A stretch of 64,000 nt of DNA from Streptomyces antibioticus (GTDB lineage Bacteria; Actinomycetota; Actinomycetes; Streptomycetales; Streptomycetaceae). The stretch spans positions 3,807,636 through 3,871,635 of the forward strand of contig NZ_CM007717.1 in the NCBI RefSeq assembly GCF_002019855.1, in the 5' to 3' direction. Shown one piece after another: positions 41,941 through 49,932 of the stretch; within the stretch, counting starts at the first letter, position 1; every line of letters starts with the position of its first letter. The notes under the pieces were generated by a model. That model ran no database searches, was not told where the DNA came from, and worked only from the letters and a program-made list of their open reading frames with translations. The translations under genes and the position numbers were made by a program.

Positions 41941-43764
41941 GTGCTCCAGATAGGGCTGCTCGGAACGCTTCAGGTCGTCCATCGGGGCGTGGATGTCACG
42001 CCGTCCGCCCCCAAGGTCAGACAGGTGCTGGCGCTGCTGGCCCTGCGGACCAACTCCACAGTCCCGCTCCACCAGCTCGTCCAGGAACTGTGGGAGGAGC
42101 GCCCGCCGTCCAGCGCCGCGACCACCTTGCAGACGTACATCTACCAACTGCGCAAGCTGCCCGGACTCTCCGACCAGCAGCCGGGCTCCCCCGCCACCGG
42201 CCACGCGCTCGTGACCACCCCCGGCGGCTACCAGCTCTCCGGACCGCACGGCTGCCTGGACACCCAGGAGTTCGCGGAGCTGGCCGACCGGGGCAGAGCC
42301 GCCATAGAGAAGGGCGCCGTGGCCGACGGCGCCGACCTGCTCCAGCGGGCCCTCGCCGTATGGCGGGGGCCCGCTCTCGGTGACATGACCCCCGGCCCGG
42401 TCGTCGGCATCGACGCGCTCAGGCTGGAGGAGCGCCGCTACGAGGTCCTGGAGCAGCGCATCAACGCCGATCTGCTGCTCGGCCGTCACCACCAGCTCAT
42501 CAGCGAACTGACCGCGCTGGCCGCGGACAACCCCACCCGGGAGGGCCTGCACGCCAAGCTGATGCTCTCCCTGCACCGGGCCGGCCGGCGGCCGGAGGCA
42601 CTGGAGGTGTTCCAGCGGCTGCGCGGTGTCCTGGCCAGGGAGCTCGGTCTGGAACCCTGCTCGGAACTCCAGCGGCTGCACCAGCAGTTGCTGGCCGGGG
42701 ACAGCCGGCTCGACCTGCCCGAGGGGCAGCTCACCGTGCCCACGGCGCCGGGCGGCGAGCCGCCCGTGACCCTGCCCGCCCACGTCCCGCTGATCGGCAG
42801 GCGGACCGAGTGCGCCCAGGTCTGCAAGGCGCTCACCGAGTACCCGGAAGGACAGGGCCCGATGTGCGTGGCCGTCGGAGGGCCACCCGGGGCGGGGTGC
42901 ACGGCGGTGGCCGTGGCGGTCGCCCACCGCCTCGGGGACGTCTTCGCCGACGGCCGGCTGTACGTCTCCTTCGGCGACCCGGCCGCACCCCGGCCGGTCG
43001 AGGACGTGCTCGCCGATGTGCTCATCGCCGCCGGGCACCGGCGCGCCGAGCTGCCGGAGGGGCGGGCCGCGCGGGCCCGGCTGCTGCGCGCGTGGACCGC
43101 GGGCCGCCGGGTGCTGCTGGTGGTCGACGATGTGACGTCGAGCCATCAGATCACCGATCTGCTGCCCGCGGACTCCGGTTCGGCCGTCCTCGTGGCCGGG
43201 CTGCGCCGGCTGAGCGGCAGCCGTATCCGGATGCGCGTGGACATCGGCCCGCTGCGCGCGGAGGACGCAGTGGACCTGTGCCGCGCCACGCTGGGGCGCG
43301 GTCCGCAGCTCGCCGACGAACCCGGACTGCGGACGCTGCTCGACCTCTGCGACCACCTGCCCGGACCGGTGCTCGACGCGGTGAATCTGCTGGCGCTGCG
43401 GCCGCACTGGACGGTGTGGCGGCTCATCGACTGGATGAACCGCGAACGGCAGCAGACGGCCGCGGCCCAGCGGACCCACCCCTGCGACCGTCTGATCCGC
43501 CGCAGCGGCTGCCTGGACCCCGGTCTGCGCGAGACGCTCGGCAAGCTCGCCGCCCGGCCGCAGAACGTGGTGACGGTGGAGGAGGTCGCCTCGGTCCTCG
43601 GCCGCAGCACCATCGAGGCCGAGGAACTCCTGGAGGAACTGGTCGAGTTGTTCCTCCTCGACGTCGAGCTGTCCGTCGGCTGCTCGCCCTCCGAGGGCTT
43701 CTTCCAGTACCGGCTGCCCCGGCTGCTGCGCACCGCCTTACGGGTGGCACCCGCCTACGCCTGA
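41941..43764 (+). CDS. Large SARP transcriptional activator with degenerate NTPase domain; TTA codon
   Basis: 607 residues from GTG 41941. The N-terminus is an OmpR-like winged helix (LQIGLLGTLQVVHRGVDVTPSAPKVRQVLALLALRTNSTVPLHQLVQELWEERPP). The BTAD domain follows (about 95-245, LEERRYEVLEQRINADLLLGRHHQLISELTALAADNPTREGLHAKLMLSLHRAGRRPEALEVFQRLR). From about 280 an NB-ARC-like domain has GGPPGAGCTAV as its P-loop, with Cys in place of the essential Lys, and VLLVVDDV as Walker B. Codon 600 is TTA (43738-43740), implying bldA-dependent translation. Almost certainly the pathway-specific activator; 11-bp repeats lie at its own and other cluster promoters. Confidence 0.9.
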   Translation: MLQIGLLGTLQVVHRGVDVTPSAPKVRQVLALLALRTNSTVPLHQLVQELWEERPPSSAATTLQTYIYQLRKLPGLSDQQPGSPATGHALVTTPGGYQLSGPHGCLDTQEFAELADRGRAAIEKGAVADGADLLQRALAVWRGPALGDMTPGPVVGIDALRLEERRYEVLEQRINADLLLGRHHQLISELTALAADNPTREGLHAKLMLSLHRAGRRPEALEVFQRLRGVLARELGLEPCSELQRLHQQLLAGDSRLDLPEGQLTVPTAPGGEPPVTLPAHVPLIGRRTECAQVCKALTEYPEGQGPMCVAVGGPPGAGCTAVAVAVAHRLGDVFADGRLYVSFGDPAAPRPVEDVLADVLIAAGHRRAELPEGRAARARLLRAWTAGRRVLLVVDDVTSSHQITDLLPADSGSAVLVAGLRRLSGSRIRMRVDIGPLRAEDAVDLCRATLGRGPQLADEPGLRTLLDLCDHLPGPVLDAVNLLALRPHWTVWRLIDWMNRERQQTAAAQRTHPCDRLIRRSGCLDPGLRETLGKLAARPQNVVTVEEVASVLGRSTIEAEELLEELVELFLLDVELSVGCSPSEGFFQYRLPRLLRTALRVAPAYA

Positions 43765-43784
43765 CGGCCTCGCCCGCGGCGGGC

Positions 43785-43831
43785 GCGCGCCGGGCGGCAC
43801 GGGAGCACCGGTCCCGTGCCGCCCGGCGCGC
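43785..43831. terminator. Bidirectional terminator between SARP and asparagine synthetase genes
   Basis: Perfect 20-bp inverted arms (43785-43804 and 43812-43831) with a 7-base loop, placed between two convergent stop codons. Confidence 0.8.
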
Positions 43832-43845
43832 CGTCGCGTGCGCCC

Positions 43846-45741
43846 TCACAGATCCAGGACGCCGCCCTGGTCCCGGAGCCAGCGGTCGACCTGGACGACC
43901 ATCTCGACGTTCATCCGGTGCAGCCAGTCCTGGGCGGCCGCCTCGCCCTCGGGGGTGATGACGGCACGGGCCGCCTCCAGGTCCAGCAGCGGCCGTACGG
44001 GCGCCGCCGGATCGGCCAGCACCTCGGCGAACTCCTGGTGCAGGGCCTTGGTGTAGGTGGCGTCCTGGCTCACCGGGAAGGGGGCCTTGGGCCGCTCCAG
44101 CACCTGTTCGGGCAGCAGGTCCGCGGCGGCGGCCCGCAGCAGGCTCTTCTCCCGGCCGTCGAAGGTCTTCAGCCGCCAGGGGATGTTGTACGCGTACTGC
44201 ACGAGGCGGTGGTCGCAGAACGGCACCCGCACCTCCAGGCCGGAGATCATGCTGAGCCGGTCGTTGCGCTCCAGCAGCCGGGGCAGCCAGTGCGTGAGGT
44301 GGAGGTGGCAGACCTCGCGGGCCCGGCGCTCCTCGGTGTCCTCACCGGGCAGCCGGGGGATGCCAGCCATGGCCTGCGCGTACCGCTCGGCGTAGTAGGA
44401 GCCCATGTCCAGGCGGGACTTGAAGGCCGGGGAGAGCAGCCCTTGGCCCAGGCCCTCGCGGGTGCCGGGGTGCCACTGCTCGAAGGCGACCCACGGGAAC
44501 TGCTCCTCGTACGCCAGGTCGGGGATGTGCACCCAGCTATAGCCGCCGAAGATCTCGTCGGCGCTCTCGCCGGTGAGCGCCACCTTGGAGTGCCGGCTCA
44601 CCCCGGCGAACGCCTGGTACGTGGAGGTGTCCATGTCGCCGAACGGCGCGGGAATGTCCTGGGCGCGCAGCACGGCCCGGCGGGCGGCCGGGGCGATGAG
44701 GTCCGCCGTGGTCAGCTCGATCTCCAGGTGGTCGGCGCCGATGTGGTCGGCGACCGCGCGCGCATAGGGCGCGTCGGGGGCGCTGCGCACCAGGTCGGGC
44801 TGGAAGTTGTCGCTGTATCCGCTGTAGGTGACGGTGGTGGTGCGCACCCGCCCGCCGTTCTCCGCGGCGAGCGCGCGGGCGGCGAGCGCGGCGACCGTGC
44901 TGGAGTCGAGCCCGCCGGAGAGCAGGACGCTCAGCGGCACGTCGGAGACCAGCTCGCGGGCGACACTGCTCTCGAGCAGCTCGCGCACGGTGCGGACCGT
45001 GGTGTCGAGGTCGTGCTCGTGCGGGCGGGCCTCCAGTTGCCAGTAGCGGCGCAGGACCGTGCCCCCCTCGCCGTGGACGAGGGTGTGGCCGGGGGGCAGG
45101 TCGCGGATGGCGCGGTAGACGCTCTCGCCGGGCGCGCGGGCCATGGAGAACAGCACGCGCAGGCCGTCGAGGTCGACCGTGGGCCGCACCGCCGGGTGGG
45201 CCAGCAGGGTCTTGGGCTCGGAGGCGAAGACCAGGCCGTCGGCGAGCGGCGCGTAGTAGAGGGGCTTGATGCCGAAGCGGTCCCGGGCGAGGAAGAGGCT
45301 GCGGCGGCGCGGGTCCCAGACGGCGAAGGCGAACATGCCCTCCAGGCGCTCCACGCACCGCTCGCCCCACTCCAGATAGGCGTGCAGGACCACCTCGGTG
45401 TCGCTGCGCGTGGTGAAGCGGTGGCCGCGGCCGGCCAGCTCGGCGCGCAGCTCACGGAAGTTGTACACCTCGCCGTTGTAGGCGAGGACCGCGAGCGGCT
45501 GCTCCCCGTCGGCCGGGCCGTCCACCGGGACGCCGGGGCGGGCCGCGGTCATCGGCTGATGGCCGCCGGGTACGTCGATGACGGCCAGCCGGGTGTGGAC
45601 GAGTGTCGCGTGCCCGTCCCGCCACACGCCCCGGTCGTCCGGTCCGCGGCAGGACATCGTCCGTGCCATGCCCTCCGGGAGCCCGGGGTCCTCTCGGCCC
45701 GGTCCGCCCTCTCGGACCACCCAGCCTGCGATGCCGCACAT
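43846..45741 (-). CDS. Glutamine-hydrolysing asparagine synthetase-type amidotransferase
   Basis: 631 residues from ATG 45741. Cys2 of MCGIAGWVV is the glutaminase nucleophile, followed by SCRGPDDRGVW and LAYNGEVYNFRELRAEL of the class-II amidotransferase domain (1-about 220). The synthetase domain has the pyrophosphate loop LLSGGLDSSTVAALAA and LTGESADEIFGGY, with LEVRVPFCDHRLV later. In several aromatic polyketide clusters (for example oxytetracycline, fredericamycin and xantholipin types) such enzymes form a carboxamide or amide from a polyketide or starter acid. Its place between the SARP and the MarR group makes that role likely here over primary asparagine synthesis. Downstream of DUF6069 on the same strand. 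Confidence 0.9.
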   Translation of the reverse strand: MCGIAGWVVREGGPGREDPGLPEGMARTMSCRGPDDRGVWRDGHATLVHTRLAVIDVPGGHQPMTAARPGVPVDGPADGEQPLAVLAYNGEVYNFRELRAELAGRGHRFTTRSDTEVVLHAYLEWGERCVERLEGMFAFAVWDPRRRSLFLARDRFGIKPLYYAPLADGLVFASEPKTLLAHPAVRPTVDLDGLRVLFSMARAPGESVYRAIRDLPPGHTLVHGEGGTVLRRYWQLEARPHEHDLDTTVRTVRELLESSVARELVSDVPLSVLLSGGLDSSTVAALAARALAAENGGRVRTTTVTYSGYSDNFQPDLVRSAPDAPYARAVADHIGADHLEIELTTADLIAPAARRAVLRAQDIPAPFGDMDTSTYQAFAGVSRHSKVALTGESADEIFGGYSWVHIPDLAYEEQFPWVAFEQWHPGTREGLGQGLLSPAFKSRLDMGSYYAERYAQAMAGIPRLPGEDTEERRAREVCHLHLTHWLPRLLERNDRLSMISGLEVRVPFCDHRLVQYAYNIPWRLKTFDGREKSLLRAAAADLLPEQVLERPKAPFPVSQDATYTKALHQEFAEVLADPAAPVRPLLDLEAARAVITPEGEAAAQDWLHRMNVEMVVQVDRWLRDQGGVLDL

Positions 45742-45832
45742 GGGGAATCCCCTTCCGTGTCCGGTGAGTTGCGTCGGCCGCAACCGTCGTCCGGGGCGCT
45801 CGAAACGGCGTGGAGGAGCGATGGACCCAAGG

Positions 45833-46270
45833 TCACTCCGGCGCCGCTCCCCGGCGGAAGGCGGGCACCAGGAACGCCCCGACCGTGAGGTGCAGCAGGA
45901 CCAGGGTGATCCGGTTGCCCGCCGAGAGCCCCTCGGCGAACAGCGGGGCGAACAGCGACAGCACGAGCACCGCCACGGCGAGGACGGTCCAGACCGTACG
46001 CGCGCGGCCGGGCGCGAAGCGCTCCAGCAGGGCGAGCAGGCCCCAGCCCAGCAGGGAGACCACCGCGACCGAGACGACCACGACGGTGAGCGGCAGTTCG
46101 CTGGTGGACGTGGAGCCGGGGCCGTCCGGGACCCGCAGGTCCAGGTCGAACGGGCCGTGGGCGACGAGCCAGATCAGGGCGCCGGCGAGGACCGCGCCGA
46201 CGACGGCGAGCGCGCGGACGCGCACCCGGCTGTCGCCGCGCGCGCCGGAACGGGCGGGGGTTGCGGACAT
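45833..46270 (-). CDS. DUF6069-like four-helix membrane protein
   Basis: 145 residues from ATG 46270 after AGGAGGT. Four hydrophobic helices with a short periplasmic loop after the first (VAHGPFDLDLRVPDGPGS). This layout matches what I know as DUF6069 proteins. It is divergent from the MarR gene and 91 bp upstream of the amidotransferase gene on the same strand, so both may share the MarR-controlled promoter. Function unknown; a resistance or export helper is possible. Confidence 0.6.
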   Translation of the reverse strand: MSATPARSGARGDSRVRVRALAVVGAVLAGALIWLVAHGPFDLDLRVPDGPGSTSTSELPLTVVVVSVAVVSLLGWGLLALLERFAPGRARTVWTVLAVAVLVLSLFAPLFAEGLSAGNRITLVLLHLTVGAFLVPAFRRGAAPE

Positions 46271-46330
46271 CCGGACCTCCTGGGGAACGGGACGACGGCC
46301 GACCGGCCAAGGATTGCCGCCAAGGATTGC

Positions 46331-46358
46331 TGCTAATGACACATGTATGACGTTAGCA
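46331..46358. promoter_or_regulatory. Dyad operator in the MarR/DUF6069 divergent promoter
   Basis: TGCTAA (46331-46336) and TTAGCA (46353-46358) bracket a 28-bp imperfect dyad, with 10 of 14 base pairs complementary. The right half overlaps TGTATGACGTTAGCACATGA, which recurs at the exporter promoter. The placement fits MarR autoregulation. Confidence 0.6.
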
Positions 46359-46417
46359 CATGATTGCTCGGGACCCAACGCTGTCCGCCCCACATACATG
46401 CGGGTACCGTTGAACAC

Positions 46418-46939
46418 GTGAGCGCTGCGAACACCTCCGAGGACGCGGAGACGACGACGGAACACCCGCCCGCCCGGCCCGAGGTGCTGACGGCCGTGGA
46501 AAGGGCACTGATCCGCATTCGCCGGCGGCAGTCCCGGCGCACCCTGGCGCGACCGGTCGTGCAGGGCATGTCCGAGCCGGTCGACCTCAGCACCCTGGCG
46601 GTGGTCGACGCGGTCGACGAGGGCACCGGCGAGGGCAACAAGGACGTGACCGTGGGATTCGTCGCGGACCGCCTCGCCATCGACCCGTCCCGGGCCAGCC
46701 GGATCGTCGCCGACGCGGTCCGCACCGGATTCGTGCGCCGCGTCGCCTCCCAGGAGGACGGACGCCGTAGCTGCCTGGAGCTCACGGCGGCCGGCCAGGA
46801 CGCGGTGGCGGCCGCCCACCGCACCCGCCAGGACTTCTACGCCACCGTCCTGGAGAACTGGGACCCGGCCGAACAGGAGGAGTTCGCGCGGCTGCTCACC
46901 AAGTTCGTGCACGCGCTGGACGACGCGGCGGGCGGCTGA
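46418..46939 (+). CDS. MarR-family transcriptional regulator
   Basis: 173 residues from GTG 46418; no clear ribosome site, so the transcript may be leaderless. The winged helix is VTVGFVADRLAIDPSRASRIVADAVRTGFVRRVASQEDGRRSCLELTAAGQD, the usual MarR order of recognition helix then wing DGRR. Helices on both sides would make the dimer interface. Members are usually repressors released by phenolic or drug-like ligands. It likely controls its own gene, DUF6069/amidotransferase and, by shared motif, the MFS exporter. Confidence 0.85.
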   Translation: MSAANTSEDAETTTEHPPARPEVLTAVERALIRIRRRQSRRTLARPVVQGMSEPVDLSTLAVVDAVDEGTGEGNKDVTVGFVADRLAIDPSRASRIVADAVRTGFVRRVASQEDGRRSCLELTAAGQDAVAAAHRTRQDFYATVLENWDPAEQEEFARLLTKFVHALDDAAGG

Positions 46940-46946
46940 CCGCCCT

Positions 46947-46978
46947 TCGAGTGAGCTTCGAGACCGCCCGGCGAGGCT
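46947..46978 (+). promoter_or_regulatory. SARP-type promoter for the membrane protein/KSIII operon
   Basis: TCGAGTG (46947-46953) and TCGAGAC (46958-46964) with 11-bp period, 8 bp, then GAGGCT (46973-46978) as -10-like hexamer. The next gene starts at 47065. The same 8-bp gap and xAGGCT hexamer occur before the multicopper oxidase. Confidence 0.65.
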
Positions 46979-47064
46979 GACGGTGCCAGAACCCCGCATC
47001 GACGGCGCGTCGGAGCCCCGCTGCCGCGGGGGAGTTCGCGCCCGGTCCCGAAGGAGGCGCGACG

Positions 47065-48165
47065 GTGAGCACGACCGACCGGACCACAGGGGCACAGCCC
47101 CCGAAGGCACGGGGCGACCGCCGGTCGCCCCGCACCGCGACGACGGCCCCCGGGCCCCCTGCCCGGCAGGACTCCACGGCCCCGCCCCTGCGCCCCCCGG
47201 CCGCCGTCGGCTGGGCCTACCTCATGGTGATCGTGGCGACCCTCGCCGCGATCGCCAGCAACGTCTTCGAGATCAGGCACCAGGTCGAGACCGGCGTGGC
47301 CGGCGCCGCGACCACCGGTGACCTGGCCCTGACCATCGCCTTCTGCGCGCTGTTCGGCTTCTTCGCCGAGATGCTCCGGGCCGGCCGCCAGTGGGGCCGG
47401 GTGCTGCTGACCATCTTCACGTCCCTCGGCCTGGTCTTCACCGGCCTCGGCCTCGCCCAGCTCGGCGGCCGGCCGCTGGTCGGCCCGCTCCAGGCGAGCC
47501 TCGCCGTGGCCAGCCTGATCCCGTCCGTCATCGGCCTGGTCCTGATGTACGTCCCCTCCGTGAACCGCTGGATGGCCGCGGTCCGCGACCGCAGCCGGAC
47601 CATCTCCCCGCGGCTGCGCAAGGCGGTCCTCACCGTCCATGTGGCGATCTCGGTCGGCTGGCTGGGCCTGGTGACCGGGATGTTCGCCATGTCGGTGACC
47701 GGAGCCACCACGCACGACGCCGAGCTCCAGGCCGCGATGTACCGCACCATGTCGCTGCTCGACGAGATCTTCCTCGGCATGACCAGCATGTTCGCGCTGA
47801 TCAGCGGAGTCGTGGTGAGCGCGGGCACCAAGTGGGGCCTGCTGCGCCGCAGATGGGTGGCCACGAAGTTCTTCCTCACGATGGGCGTGATGATCCTCGG
47901 CTTCTCCGTGATCCATCAGCTCATCCTCGAGGCCAACACGCTCGTCGACGAGGGCGCGCCCGTCCGCGGCGGCCGGCTGGACGGCGTCGGCTGGGCGATG
48001 AGCGGCACCGCCCTCCTCGCGCTGCTGTCCCTGGTCTTCATGACCGCCGTCTCGACGTACAAGCCCTGGGGCACGACCCGCTGGAACCGCGCCCCCGCCG
48101 CGAACGCCGCCGCGCGCACCGCCCCGCGTCCCGCCCGCCCGTCCGTATCCGAAGGACAGTCATGA
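47065..48165 (+). CDS. Multi-pass membrane protein of the cluster, unassigned
   Basis: 366 residues from GTG 47065 after GAAGGAGGCG. A 45-residue Pro/Ala/Arg-rich start is followed by about eight helices in two sets of four. The second begins RKAVLTVHVAISVGWLGLVTGMFAMSV and contains HDAELQAAMYRTMSLLDEIFLGMTSMFALISGVVVSAGTKWG, resembling DUF2269-like membrane proteins. The stop overlaps the KSIII start by 4 bp (ATGA), so it belongs to the pathway operon under a SARP-type promoter. A transport, membrane-scaffold or resistance role is possible. Confidence 0.6.
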   Translation: MSTTDRTTGAQPPKARGDRRSPRTATTAPGPPARQDSTAPPLRPPAAVGWAYLMVIVATLAAIASNVFEIRHQVETGVAGAATTGDLALTIAFCALFGFFAEMLRAGRQWGRVLLTIFTSLGLVFTGLGLAQLGGRPLVGPLQASLAVASLIPSVIGLVLMYVPSVNRWMAAVRDRSRTISPRLRKAVLTVHVAISVGWLGLVTGMFAMSVTGATTHDAELQAAMYRTMSLLDEIFLGMTSMFALISGVVVSAGTKWGLLRRRWVATKFFLTMGVMILGFSVIHQLILEANTLVDEGAPVRGGRLDGVGWAMSGTALLALLSLVFMTAVSTYKPWGTTRWNRAPAANAAARTAPRPARPSVSEGQS

Positions 48166-49163
48166 CAGCGATCCAGGACACCCAGGTCCTGCGCCACAGC
48201 CGCATCCTCTCGGTCGGCGTGCACCGGCCGCAGCGGTCGGTCCCCAACAGCGAGATAGCCGAACGGACCGGGCTCGACCCGGACTGGATCGAACGCCGCT
48301 CGGGCATCCGGTCCCGCCGCTACGCCGCACCCGAGGAGACCCTGCCCGCCATGGCGACGGCCGCCGCCGAGAAGGCCCTGGCCGCCGCCGGCATCGGCGC
48401 CGACCAGCTCGGCACGGTCGTCGTCGCCACCATCACCTCGATGGAACAGATGCCCGCCGTCGCCGTGGAGGTCGCGCACCGGCTGGGCGCCGCACGGGCC
48501 GCCGCCTTCGACGTCTCGGCCGCCTGCGCCGGCTTCTGCCACGCCGTCGCCCTCGCCTCCGACCTGGTCCGGCTCGGCCGGTCCGAGTACGTGCTGGTCA
48601 TCGGCGCCGAGCGGATGACCGACATCCTCGACCACCAGGACCGCGACACCGCCTTCCTGTTCGCCGACGGCGCGGGCGCCGTCGTCCTCGGCCCCTCCGA
48701 CGAGCCCGGCGTCGGCCCCGTCGTCTGGCGGGCCGACGGCACCCGCAACGCGGCCCTGAAGATGACCGCCCCCTGGCACGACGGCACCGGCCGGCGGCCC
48801 GACGACCGGCCGGCCATCACCATGTCCGGCTGGAAGGTCTACCGCTGGGCCACCGAGGAACTCGTGCCCGCCGCCCACCGGATGCTGGAGCTGGCGGGCG
48901 TCACCGCCGACCAGCTCGACGCGTTCATCCCGCACCAGGCCAACATGCTCATCACCGACCATGTCGTCGGCGAGCTGGGCCTGACCGGACGCACCGCCGT
49001 CGCCCGCGACATCGTCACCTCCGGCAACAGCTCCGCCGCCTCCATCCCGCTCGCCATGGAAGAGCTGCTCTCCTCCGGCCGCGCCCCCTCCGGCGGCCTC
49101 GCCCTCCTGATCGGCTTCGGCGCCGGCCTGGTCTACGCGGGACAGGTCGTACGGCTCCCCTGA
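48162..49163 (+). CDS. Beta-ketoacyl-ACP synthase III (FabH-like starter enzyme)
   Basis: 333 residues. The catalytic triad is present: Cys122 in FDVSAACAGFCHAV, His in DAFIPHQANMLI, and Asn in DIVTSGNSSAASIPLAMEELL. Overall it is close in pattern to primary FabH (GVHRPQRSVPNSEIAERTGLDPDWIERRSGIRSRRYA). In type II aromatic pathways an extra KSIII chooses a non-acetate starter such as propionyl, butyryl or branched acyl groups and hands it to an ACP or to KS-alpha. The acyltransferase end at the right edge may be its partner. Confidence 0.9.
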   Translation: MTAIQDTQVLRHSRILSVGVHRPQRSVPNSEIAERTGLDPDWIERRSGIRSRRYAAPEETLPAMATAAAEKALAAAGIGADQLGTVVVATITSMEQMPAVAVEVAHRLGAARAAAFDVSAACAGFCHAVALASDLVRLGRSEYVLVIGAERMTDILDHQDRDTAFLFADGAGAVVLGPSDEPGVGPVVWRADGTRNAALKMTAPWHDGTGRRPDDRPAITMSGWKVYRWATEELVPAAHRMLELAGVTADQLDAFIPHQANMLITDHVVGELGLTGRTAVARDIVTSGNSSAASIPLAMEELLSSGRAPSGGLALLIGFGAGLVYAGQVVRLP

Positions 49164-49177
49164 CCCGCGCCCACGAC

Positions 49178-49215
49178 AACGGGCGCCCGGCCGGTCGGCG
49201 GTCCGGGCGCCCGTT
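49178..49215. terminator. Terminator of the KSIII operon
   Basis: Perfect 13-bp arms (AACGGGCGCCCGG and its complement) around a 12-base loop, 15 bp after the KSIII stop and followed by TCT. Confidence 0.8.
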
Positions 49216-49246
49216 CTCATGCCGTACGACGGCCGCGCCGCCCGCC

Positions 49247-49297
49247 ACGCACGGCGACGCCGCGGAGAGGAGGACTCCCCGCGGCGTCGCCGTGCGT
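49247..49297. terminator. Terminator of the ABM/SDR/methyltransferase operon
   Basis: Perfect 19-bp arms (49247-49265 and 49279-49297) around a 13-base loop, just beyond the last minus-strand gene. With the preceding hairpin it isolates the two convergent operons. Confidence 0.8.
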
Positions 49298-49305
49298 GCT
49301 CGTCG

Positions 49306-49623
49306 TCAGTACGCGGCCGCCACCTCGAACAGGGCGAACGGGCTCGGACGGCCGCGGTCCTGGAAGGCGCGCAGCGGGGACGTGGTGCCCCGGTGGGCCG
49401 CCCCCTCCTCCCAGGCCCGGAAGGCCGCCAGGCTGTCCCAGGCACTGAGGACCGCGTACCCGCCGGGGGCGGTCAGATCGCGCAGCAGCTCGTTGCCCAA
49501 CAGACCCGGGGTGCCGTCGAGTTCCTTGCTGATGAGGTGGTACGCCTCCTCGACCTGCGGCACCTGCTCGGCCTCCGCCCGCAGATGCAGCAGCACCCGG
49601 ACCCGGCCGGGGGCGGTGCTCAT
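49306..49623 (-). CDS. ABM-domain protein 1 (small monooxygenase/cyclase-like)
   Basis: 105 residues. The ferredoxin-like ABM fold is suggested by VRVLLHLRAEAEQVPQVEEAYHLI, GLLGNELLRDLTAPGGYAVLSAWDSLAAFRAWE and a C-terminal LFEVAAAY. Family members oxidise anthrones to quinones without cofactor (TcmH, ActVA-6 type) or help cyclisation. The start codon overlaps the stop of the next ABM gene by 4 bp, so the two may form a heterodimer. Last gene of the operon from 52281. Confidence 0.8.
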   Translation of the reverse strand: MSTAPGRVRVLLHLRAEAEQVPQVEEAYHLISKELDGTPGLLGNELLRDLTAPGGYAVLSAWDSLAAFRAWEEGAAHRGTTSPLRAFQDRGRPSPFALFEVAAAY

Positions 49624-49931
49624 CGGACGCCCTCCAGGACCTGCATCATCGCCAGGGAGCCGCCCTCACGGTACGGGTGCAGCTTCTCCCGGTGGCGCAC
49701 ATGCCCGGGGCTGCTCTCGAACTCCAGGAACGCCTCGCGGTCGGTCCAGTCGCTGACCACGTAGTAGACGTCGTCCTCCAGGGCGCTGCGGGCGAGCGCG
49801 TGCCCCAGGTTGGCGGGCTGGGCGGTGACCTCCGCGCTGCCCTGCGCCCAGACCTTCTCGAAGTCGGCCGCCATGCCCGCCTTGACCCGCACGGTCAGCA
49901 GCACCCGGAACGGCCCGCTCTCCTCGGCCAT
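49620..49931 (-). CDS. ABM-domain protein 2
   Basis: 103 residues, same fold as its neighbour: FRVLLTVRVKAGMAADFEKVWAQG, NLGHALARSALEDDVYYVVSDWTDREAFLEFESS, and YREGGSLAMMQVL. It is closer in pattern to the third ABM protein at 54223-54558 (both end with REGG and a hydrophobic strand) than to ABM protein 1. One base separates it from the reductase upstream. Role as oxygenase or cyclase helper is inferred from the family. Confidence 0.8.
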   Translation of the reverse strand: MAEESGPFRVLLTVRVKAGMAADFEKVWAQGSAEVTAQPANLGHALARSALEDDVYYVVSDWTDREAFLEFESSPGHVRHREKLHPYREGGSLAMMQVLEGVR

Positions 49932-49932
49932 C

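Noticed and set aside
45790..45812. SARP site before the amidotransferase gene
   Set aside because: Only one TCGAGCG heptamer is present on the minus strand, with no second copy at 11 or 22 bp.
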